Below are positions 1-4,609 of a stretch of 5,463 nucleotides of DNA, piece by piece (position 1 is the stretch's first letter; the number at the start of each line of letters is the position of its first letter). The DNA is taken from the NCBI GenBank assembly GCA_025960445.1, contig JAICIT010000214.1, forward strand, positions 1 through 5,463. Direction: 5' to 3'. Source of the DNA: Bradyrhizobium sp. Its GTDB lineage: Bacteria > Pseudomonadota > Alphaproteobacteria > Rhizobiales > Xanthobacteraceae. The translations under genes and the position numbers were made by a program. Under the pieces are notes generated by a model. It was not told where the DNA came from, made no database searches, and saw only the letters and a list, made by a program, of their open reading frames with translations.

Positions 1-2
1 CC

Positions 3-833
3 GCCATTTGCGCGGTCTCCGCGATCGCGTTCTTTTATCGGGTGCTGACCGCGCAAGAACCCATTGTGGATATCAGGACGTTCGCCGATCGCAATTTCGG
101 TATCGGCTGCCTGATCTCGTTCTGCGTCGGCATCGGCCTTTACGGACTGACCTATATGTACCCGCGCTATCTCGCCGAGGTGCGCGGCTACAGCGCGCTG
201 ATGATTGGCGAGACCATGTTCGTTTCCGGCATCACCATGTTCGTCACCGCGCCGATCGTCGGTCGGCTGATGCTGCGGATCGATATGCGCCTGATCATCG
301 CTACAGGCCTCATCATCTTTGCAGCCGGCTCGTATCAGATGACGTGGATCACCCGCGACTACGACTTTTACGAGCTGCTGCTGCCGCAGATCCTGCGAGG
401 CGTCGGCATGATGCTGGCGATGGTGCCGACCAACACCATCGCGCTCGGCACCTTGCCGCCGGATCGCGTCAAAAACGCTTCGGGACTGTTCAACCTGACG
501 CGCAATCTCGGCGGCGCGGTCGGACTTGCCGTAATCAACCAGGTGCTGAATGACCGCACTGACCTGCATATCGCCCGGCTTCAGGACAGGGTGACATGGG
601 GCAATGCCACTGCGACGGAAACCCTTAACATGTTGGCGCAGCGGCTACAGGGCATGGGCGACTCCGCCCTGATGGCGTTGAAGCAGCTATCGCAAATCGT
701 GCACCGCCAGGCGGTGGTGATGGGATATGGCGATGCTTTTTTCATGCTGACTTTATTTTATGTCTGCCTGTCGCTGATGGTCATGCTGCTGAAAAAACCT
801 GCCTCGGCATCGACCGAGCCGGCGTCGCACTGA
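3..833 (+). CDS. DHA2-family MFS multidrug efflux transporter, C-terminal part (5' end outside window)
   Basis: This is an inner-membrane drug:proton antiporter of the EmrB/QacA (DHA2, 14-TM) type, which expels hydrophobic compounds using the proton gradient. The frame is open from the left edge, so the 276 residues seen are the C-terminal half of a protein that is usually about 500 aa. Six or seven hydrophobic segments are visible, the first cut by the edge. The linker DIRTFADRNF before the next helix and the helix containing SGLFNLTRNLGGAVGLA are typical of EmrB-like proteins. The tail KKPASASTEPASH is short and hydrophilic. An internal GTG at 42 is not the start, because the frame continues upstream as membrane sequence. 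An EmrA/HlyD-type adaptor may lie upstream but cannot be seen. The family is confident; the substrate is unknown. Confidence 0.9.
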   Translation, partial: AICAVSAIAFFYRVLTAQEPIVDIRTFADRNFGIGCLISFCVGIGLYGLTYMYPRYLAEVRGYSALMIGETMFVSGITMFVTAPIVGRLMLRIDMRLIIATGLIIFAAGSYQMTWITRDYDFYELLLPQILRGVGMMLAMVPTNTIALGTLPPDRVKNASGLFNLTRNLGGAVGLAVINQVLNDRTDLHIARLQDRVTWGNATATETLNMLAQRLQGMGDSALMALKQLSQIVHRQAVVMGYGDAFFMLTLFYVCLSLMVMLLKKPASASTEPASH

Positions 834-834
834 A

Positions 835-877
835 GCGTTTTCGAGCGAAGTGGACCCGGTTCGCGTGAAAAAAACGC
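835..877. repeat. Imperfect palindromic intergenic repeat between convergent genes, possible terminator
   Basis: The left arm GCGTTTT..GCGAA (835-849) pairs with the right arm TTCGC..AAAACGC (861-877) around a loop of about 11 nt. It starts one base after the MFS stop codon and lies between two converging genes, so its transcript would fold on either strand. The pattern (GCGTTTTCGAGCGAAGTGG, a CCGGTTCGCG centre, then AAAACGC) resembles a short dispersed intergenic repeat I recognise from Bradyrhizobium and Rhodopseudomonas genomes. That family assignment is from memory. There is no clean T-tract after the stem, so termination is only possible. Confidence 0.6.
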
Positions 878-925
878 GTCCCGAAGAGTGATCTAGTCTC
901 AGAAGATCTTTGCGTGCGTTGACGT

Positions 926-1669
926 TCAGTGCGCGGCCAAACTGCTCCACACCAGACCGACGCCGGACAGAAACAGCAGGCCAAGCACGAGATCGCGGAA
1001 ATTTTTGTCGCTCAAGCCATGATAGGTTCGCGCGCCGATCCAGGCGCCGAACAGGGTCGCCGGAAACGCCAGTACCGCGAGCTTCAGCACGTCGATGCCG
1101 ATCAAGCCGCTCCCCGCCTGCAAGCACAGCGAGGCGCTCAGGATTGTCCAATTGAACGTCTGGAAAATGCCGCGCCGCTCGTCCTTGCCCCAGCCGCGCA
1201 AATTGGCCCACAAGATCGGAAGCGGGCCGGACAATCCGGCAAGCCCGCCAAGAATTCCGCCGGCAAACCCGACAACACCGTCGGCCGGCCGGCCTCCGAA
1301 CTTTGGGACAATCGGAGCCGGGTTGAAATAGAGCGCAGCCGGAAACACCAGCAGCAGCATGCCGACGCTCAACTTGAACACCTCGGGATCGGCGTGGGCG
1401 ATCATCAGCGTCCCGAGCGGCACGCCCGCAACTCCGCCGATCAGAAATGGCGCGGCCAAACGGAAATCAATCGACTGCCAGATCGAGTGCATCGTGGAAG
1501 TCTGCGCGACGATCGAACAGATCAGCACCAGCGGCACCGCGAGCGAAGGCGGCAGGGCATAGAGCCAGATTGCAAGGGCCGTCAGCGCGGTGCCGAAGCC
1601 GGCAAGGCCGGAGACGAAGCCGCCGGCAAAAGCGCCGAAAAACAGGAGCGCAAGCGTTAGCGCGGTCAT
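926..1669 (-). CDS. TauE/SafE-family (DUF81) membrane permease
   Basis: This is an inner-membrane protein of the sulfite exporter TauE/SafE family. Members move sulfite, sulfoacetate or other small organic anions, but the substrate cannot be read here. The length of 247 aa fits the usual 240-280. The family's internal duplication is visible: GGFVSGLAGFGTAL at residues 16-29 in the first half and GGILGGLAGLSGPLPILW at 137-154 in the second. About eight hydrophobic helices are seen, with short polar loops. The ATG at 1669 is the only plausible start, because an in-frame stop lies eight codons upstream with no alternative start between. The nearest purine-rich SD-like stretch (AGGAAA, 1682-1687) is about 14 nt away, so initiation may be weak. 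The gene converges on the MFS gene and diverges from the hydrolase pair. Confidence 0.88.
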   Translation of the reverse strand: MTALTLALLFFGAFAGGFVSGLAGFGTALTALAIWLYALPPSLAVPLVLICSIVAQTSTMHSIWQSIDFRLAAPFLIGGVAGVPLGTLMIAHADPEVFKLSVGMLLLVFPAALYFNPAPIVPKFGGRPADGVVGFAGGILGGLAGLSGPLPILWANLRGWGKDERRGIFQTFNWTILSASLCLQAGSGLIGIDVLKLAVLAFPATLFGAWIGARTYHGLSDKNFRDLVLGLLFLSGVGLVWSSLAAH

Positions 1670-1831
1670 GGGCGTTCGCGATTTCCTGGATCATTCCAGC
1701 GCGCGCATCGATCGCGAACCGGAATATCGGGGCGGGTTTGTGCTCGCAGGCTCGAACGAAATTGGCCGAGTTTGCGAGGATTGGTTTGTGCGTTATAGCG
1801 TTGCCATCGCGATAGCTAACGAGGAAACATC
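1670..1831. promoter_or_regulatory. Divergent promoter region between the permease and hydrolase genes
   Basis: These 162 bp separate the 5' ends of two divergent genes and must hold both promoters. For the + strand, TTGCGA (1772-1777) and TATAGC (1794-1799) with a 16-nt spacer are a weak sigma70-like pair. I see no convincing pair on the - strand. A small inverted repeat CTGGA-TCAT-TCCAG (1686-1699) near the permease start could be an operator but is short enough to be chance. CGTTA (1791-1795) and TAACG (1817-1821) form another weak dyad just before the hydrolase ribosome binding site. Confidence 0.4.
1821..1826 (+). promoter_or_regulatory. Ribosome binding site of the alpha/beta-hydrolase gene
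   Basis: GAGGAA, with its AGGA core 6 nt upstream of the ATG at 1832, is a good Shine-Dalgarno match and fixes this start. Confidence 0.75.
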
Positions 1832-2545
1832 ATGGGAGCAACCTTTCTCGTCTGTCACGGCGCATGGTCGGCAGGTTGGGCATGGAAGAAAATGCATCCG
1901 CTGATGAGCGCGGCGGGCCATCGGCTGATCACGCCGACCTACACCGGCCTTGGCGAGCGGGTTCATCTCGCGGACAAGTCGATCGCTCTCGAGACTCACA
2001 TCGAGGACATCCTCAACGTCATCAAATACGAGGACCTGGGCGACATCGTACTGATCGGTCACAGCTATGGTGGTATGGTCGCAACTGCCGTCGCCGACCG
2101 GGCGCGCGACCGCATCTCGCAATTGATCTATCTCGACGCCTTCGTGCCCGAAGACGGGCAGTCGCTGCTTGATCTGAATGAATCGGCGCGGCCGCGGATG
2201 CAGGAACTCGCCAAAGCGGGCGACGGCTGGCGGGTGCCTCCGAATCCGACGCCGCCAGACACCGCGCCGGCTGATCTGGAATGGTTGAGCGAGCGCCGCG
2301 TCGACATGCCGATCAAATGCTTTGAGACGAAGCTCAAACTGCATGGCAGCCCGCTGAAGTTGCCGCGCAGCTATATCTACGCCAACCGGATCACGCCGGC
2401 GGACACATTCGCCCGGTTTGCCGGTCGCGCCAAAAGCGAGGCGGGCTGGCGCTACTACGAAATGGATGCCAGCCATTCGCCCCATGTAACCGCACCGGAT
2501 GCGCTGATGAGTTTGCTGCGGAAGATCGCCATAGACGCTGGCTAG
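1832..2545 (+). CDS. Alpha/beta-fold hydrolase, esterase-like, cytoplasmic
   Basis: This 237-aa protein has no signal peptide and is a compact alpha/beta hydrolase resembling the EstC, salicylate-esterase and plant methylesterase group. Visible elements are the oxyanion strand FLVCHGAWSAGWAW (residues 5-18) and the nucleophile elbow GHSYGG with Ser78. The likely catalytic His is H215 in ASHSPH near the C-terminus. The acid is less clear. After the last core strand (YIYANR) the usual Asp position carries N/R, so D102 in YLDAFVPEDG after strand 6 is a candidate. The substrate is unknown, probably a small ester or amide. The start is set by a good SD. The next hydrolase gene begins 27 bp downstream on the same strand with no terminator between, suggesting co-transcription. 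Confidence 0.88.
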   Translation: MGATFLVCHGAWSAGWAWKKMHPLMSAAGHRLITPTYTGLGERVHLADKSIALETHIEDILNVIKYEDLGDIVLIGHSYGGMVATAVADRARDRISQLIYLDAFVPEDGQSLLDLNESARPRMQELAKAGDGWRVPPNPTPPDTAPADLEWLSERRVDMPIKCFETKLKLHGSPLKLPRSYIYANRITPADTFARFAGRAKSEAGWRYYEMDASHSPHVTAPDALMSLLRKIAIDAG

Positions 2546-2572
2546 TTAGCCTACGCTGGGCTTAGATGGCGC

Positions 2573-3457
2573 ATGCCCGAACCCAATACCCGAGCTGTCC
2601 CAAACGCATTGCGTCTCACATGCCTCGGCGTGATCGCGTTCGCCACTGCGCTTTGCGGCCAAACGCTTCGCACGCAAGCGGAGGAATTGATCAAGTTCGA
2701 GAGTGCGCCTTATGTGCTGGGGCAAGTCCAGCAGCGTCAGGCTATCGAGCGCGGCGAGACCGTGGCAAAGCTGCCGACGACGATTGAAGGCTATCTCTCG
2801 AAGCCTGACGGAGCAGGTCCTTTTCCTGCGATCGTCTATCTCCACGGCTGTAGTGGGCTGTCCAGCACCACCCGCGCTCGAATCAGTGCTCTACTGACGG
2901 GCTGGGGGTATGTCTCGCTTGCCGTTGATAGCTTTACCAGCCGCGGCATCAAGGATGCCTGCCAGGGAGGAATGCCACCGCGGCAAGCCGACGCCTTGGG
3001 GGCGTTGCTCTACCTCGCTAGTCTACCATCAGTGGATGCGAAGCGGATCGCGGTTGTCGGATCATCGCAGGGCGGCATCGTTGCGCTGCGGCTAGCTTCG
3101 ATGCAGGACGTCAAACTTTTTGATATTCCGGACGACCTGAAGTTCAAGGCCGCCGTGGCCTATTATCCGCGGTGCGGCGTTGCATCCAAACAATTGATTC
3201 TTCCAACCATCATCCTGATCGGCGAACTTGACGATTGGACACCGGCCATCGATTGCGAACGATGGATGGCACTGCGCGCGGGCAAAGGAGCACCGGTCAA
3301 GCTTCTTGTCTATCCCGGTGCTTATCATGCATTCGACGTTCCGACGCTGCGCGCGGGTCGCCGATTGTTTGGCCATTGGCTCAAATATGATGCGGACGCG
3401 GCGGCGCGATCAATTTCGGAAATGCACGATTTTCTCGCGTCGCAATTGAGTAACTGA
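2573..3457 (+). CDS. Exported dienelactone-hydrolase-family protein
   Basis: This 294-aa alpha/beta hydrolase is of the dienelactone hydrolase (DLH) type. The N-terminus has an Arg followed by a hydrophobic stretch (about residues 14-30) and then LRTQA-EE, which looks like a Sec signal peptide cleaved near residue 36. The product is therefore probably periplasmic. The core shows IVYLHGCSG (residues 88-95) and the nucleophile motif GSSQGG with Ser165. Asp220 in GELDDWTP and His252 in YPGAYHAFD complete the triad. Classical DLH enzymes use Cys at the nucleophile position; Ser here points to a general esterase or hydrolase rather than a true dienelactone hydrolase. The ATG at 2573 lacks a clear SD, so translation may depend partly on the upstream hydrolase gene. 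The natural substrate is unknown. Confidence 0.85.
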   Translation: MPEPNTRAVPNALRLTCLGVIAFATALCGQTLRTQAEELIKFESAPYVLGQVQQRQAIERGETVAKLPTTIEGYLSKPDGAGPFPAIVYLHGCSGLSSTTRARISALLTGWGYVSLAVDSFTSRGIKDACQGGMPPRQADALGALLYLASLPSVDAKRIAVVGSSQGGIVALRLASMQDVKLFDIPDDLKFKAAVAYYPRCGVASKQLILPTIILIGELDDWTPAIDCERWMALRAGKGAPVKLLVYPGAYHAFDVPTLRAGRRLFGHWLKYDADAAARSISEMHDFLASQLSN

Positions 3458-3540
3458 GTAAGTCCATGCGACGGCTTCCTTGCGCACGGGCGGAATGTTG
3501 TCCCACTATTGTGACCGTAATCGAGAAGCTCAATTAGACG
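3458..3540. other. Intergenic spacer with nothing recognised
   Basis: This 83-bp spacer follows the DLH-family stop codon and precedes the hairpin cluster. I see no tRNA, promoter or repeat in it, and no reading frame with family features. Confidence 0.4.
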
Positions 3541-3553
3541 CGCCATGAATGGC

Positions 3554-3584
3554 GAGGGGTCCGGCGCGTGACGCCGAACCCCTC
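3554..3584. terminator. Strong hairpin, probable terminator between convergent DLH-family gene and rnpB
   Basis: GAGGGGT (3554-3560) pairs with ACCCCTC (3578-3584), and CGGCG (3562-3566) pairs with CGCCG (3572-3576). The stem has one 1x1 mismatch and a 5-nt loop. On the + strand it is followed by ATTTCATGT, a modest T-rich tail, so it can terminate the hydrolase transcript. On the - strand it lies 13-43 nt past the RNase P RNA 3' end but lacks a T-tract. A second palindrome, CGCCAT-GA-ATGGCG (3541-3554), abuts it. A two-way barrier between converging transcripts is the simplest reading. Confidence 0.65.
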
Positions 3585-3596
3585 ATTTCATGTAGA

Positions 3597-4038
3597 TATC
3601 AGCCAGCCTGTAAGCCGGGTTCTGTAGGGCACCGCCCGCTTGCGCGGACGATACGTGACGGCCATTCCTCTGGGACAACGTTCGCACGTTGCCTCGAGCA
3701 ACCTACCCGGACAGCGGGCCTGACATCGCCCTGCGGTGTTATCGCTTCGCAGCGAACGCTCCGCGTTGCCGTCCCTATTCGGTCTTGCTCCCGGTGTGGT
3801 TTGCCATGCCGGCTTCGTTGCCGAAGCCGCGGTGCGCTCTTACCGCACCTTTTCACCCTTGCTTCTCTCCCTTATCCCCGCAAGCGGGGAGGAAGGTGGG
3901 GAAGCGGTTCGTTCTCTGTGGCACTTTCCCTGGGGTTGCCCCCGCCGGATGTTATCCGGCACCGTATGTCGATGGAGCCCGGACTTTCCTCTCCCGCAGC
4001 CTTTCGACTTAGCGGGAGCGGCCGTCCGGCCGACTGAC
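3597..4038 (-). ncRNA. rnpB: RNase P RNA, bacterial class A
   Basis: This is the catalytic RNA of RNase P, which removes 5' leaders from pre-tRNAs. Read on the - strand, the conserved blocks appear in order: AGAGGAAAGUCCGGGCUCC (3992-3974); the GGUGCGGUAAGAGCGCACC hairpin region (about 3850-3829); GGGAGCAAGACCGAAUAG (about 3792-3775); GGGUAGGUUGCUCGAG (about 3708-3693); and ACAGAACCCGGCUUA (3625-3611) near the 3' end. The ends were set by the P1 helix: GUCAGUCGGCC (4038-4028) pairs with GGCUGGCUGAU (3608-3598) over 11 bp including G-U pairs. The length of about 440 nt suits alphaproteobacteria. The P12 arm (3861-3905) is long and repeat-like. Ends may be off by a few bases. Confidence 0.96.
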
Positions 4039-4044
4039 CCTGCT

Positions 4045-4073
4045 GTGATGGGGGCTCAAGGCCATCGCGTCAA
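4045..4073 (-). promoter_or_regulatory. Candidate sigma70-type promoter of rnpB
   Basis: On the - strand, TTGACG (4073-4068) is followed after 17 nt by CATCAC (4050-4045). The expected start, about 7 nt further on, falls at 4038, where the P1 helix of the RNase P RNA begins. The -35 match is strong and the -10 is weak. The agreement with the independently deduced RNA 5' end is the main support. Confidence 0.55.
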
Positions 4074-4118
4074 CCCGATACCGCCCGCGAAAACCATTAA
4101 AATAATTTATCCTGAAGA

Positions 4119-4145
4119 TGTCGTTTTGCGATTGCCGCGTTCGAC
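4119..4145 (+). promoter_or_regulatory. Candidate ECF42-type promoter upstream of the YCII gene
   Basis: TGTCGT (4119-4124), a 17-nt spacer and CGAC (4142-4145) resemble the TGTCGA / CG(A/T)C promoter pattern reported for ECF42 sigma factors, as I recall it from work on Streptomyces venezuelae. One of six -35 bases differs. The predicted start near 4152 would leave a leader of about 30 nt before the YCII start codon, with the SD inside it. It is a short motif, so chance is possible. Its position directly upstream of an ECF42 module is what makes it credible. Confidence 0.4.
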
Positions 4146-4170
4146 TGGCTGTTGGCGATCACGCCATCAA

Positions 4171-4176
4171 GAGGAG
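4171..4176 (+). promoter_or_regulatory. Ribosome binding site that fixes the YCII start
   Basis: GAGGAG lies 7 nt upstream of the ATG at 4184 and is a near-ideal SD. It selects this ATG over the in-frame ATG at 4118. Confidence 0.85.
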
Positions 4177-4183
4177 TTACGAA

Positions 4184-4534
4184 ATGCAGTATCTGCTGAT
4201 GATCTACCAGAACGAAGCCGAGTACGGCAAAATCGATCCGGCAACCGCCAAGAAGATGCTGGAGGAATATGGCGCCTTCACTCAGTCGATAATCCAGAGC
4301 GGCAATTTCAAGGCCGGCGATCGCTTACAGCCCACCACGACCGCAACCACCGTGCGCGTGCGTGAAGGAAAAACCTTGACCACCGATGGTCCATTCGCGG
4401 AGACCCGCGAGCAGCTCGGCGGATATTACCTGGTCGAGGCCAAGGATCTCGACGCCGCCCTTGCGATTGCCGCGCGGATTCCCGGCGCCCGCTTTGGCTC
4501 GATCGAGGTCAGGCCGATCTGGGTATATAATTGA
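4184..4534 (+). CDS. YCII/DGPF-domain protein, ECF42-associated
   Basis: This is a 116-aa soluble protein of the YCII-related (DGPF, COG3795) family, a ferredoxin-like alpha/beta fold. The N-terminus MQYLLMIYQNE is the typical first strand. The signature TDGPF at residues 67-71 is followed by AETREQLGGYYLVEAKDLDAALAIAARIP (residues 72-100), and the end EVRPIWVYN is also typical. The biochemical role of these proteins is not established. Genes of this family are the characteristic neighbours of ECF42 sigma factors and are their usual targets. The sigma gene follows 75 bp downstream on the same strand. An ATG at 4118 in frame would add 22 residues unlike the family and has no SD, so 4184 is preferred. 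Confidence 0.93.
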   Translation: MQYLLMIYQNEAEYGKIDPATAKKMLEEYGAFTQSIIQSGNFKAGDRLQPTTTATTVRVREGKTLTTDGPFAETREQLGGYYLVEAKDLDAALAIAARIPGARFGSIEVRPIWVYN

Positions 4535-4547
4535 GCCACGCTTCAAT

Positions 4548-4587
4548 CGTCATTCCGGGCGCATCTCCAAGGACGCCCGGAATGACG
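4548..4587. repeat. Perfect 14-bp inverted repeat (REP-like) between YCII and sigma genes
   Basis: CGTCATTCCGGGCG (4548-4561) and CGCCCGGAATGACG (4574-4587) are exact reverse complements around a 12-nt loop. The CGTCATTCCGGG core is like abundant intergenic palindromes I associate with Bradyrhizobium-type genomes. It begins 13 nt after the YCII stop and ends 22 nt before the sigma ATG. There is no T-tract, so it is probably not an intrinsic terminator. It could stabilise the YCII mRNA end or attenuate readthrough. Confidence 0.8.
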
Positions 4588-4609
4588 TCCGCCAACAGCG
4601 CCATTTCAA

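Noticed and set aside
8..553. A 181-codon frame overlapping the MFS gene
   Set aside because: It is Arg/His-rich and out of frame with the clear membrane protein.
929..1660. A 243-codon open frame on the + strand
   Set aside because: It mirrors the TauE/SafE gene, and its product is a low-complexity Arg/Gln/Ala-rich sequence typical of antisense high-GC frames.
1793..2485. A 230-codon open frame on the - strand
   Set aside because: It is antisense to the alpha/beta hydrolase with its GHSYGG motif and good ribosome binding site.
2639..2662. Lipoprotein signal (TALC) in the DLH-family protein
   Set aside because: The residues before the Cys do not fit the L-[AST]-[GA]-C lipobox. A normal Sec cleavage after LRTQA is more likely.
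3458..3540. Possible tRNA, attachment site or integrase remnant next to rnpB
   Set aside because: No cloverleaf, no direct repeat of the rnpB 3' end and no integrase-like frame could be found in this spacer.
4118..4183. Upstream ATG at 4118 as the start of the YCII protein
   Set aside because: The added 22 residues do not look like the family, and there is no SD there, while the ATG at 4184 has GAGGAG at 7 nt.
3549..4365. Two overlapping long open frames on the + strand (3549-4037 and 3736-4365)
   Set aside because: They run across the RNase P RNA and into the YCII gene, show no family features, and owe their openness to high GC content.
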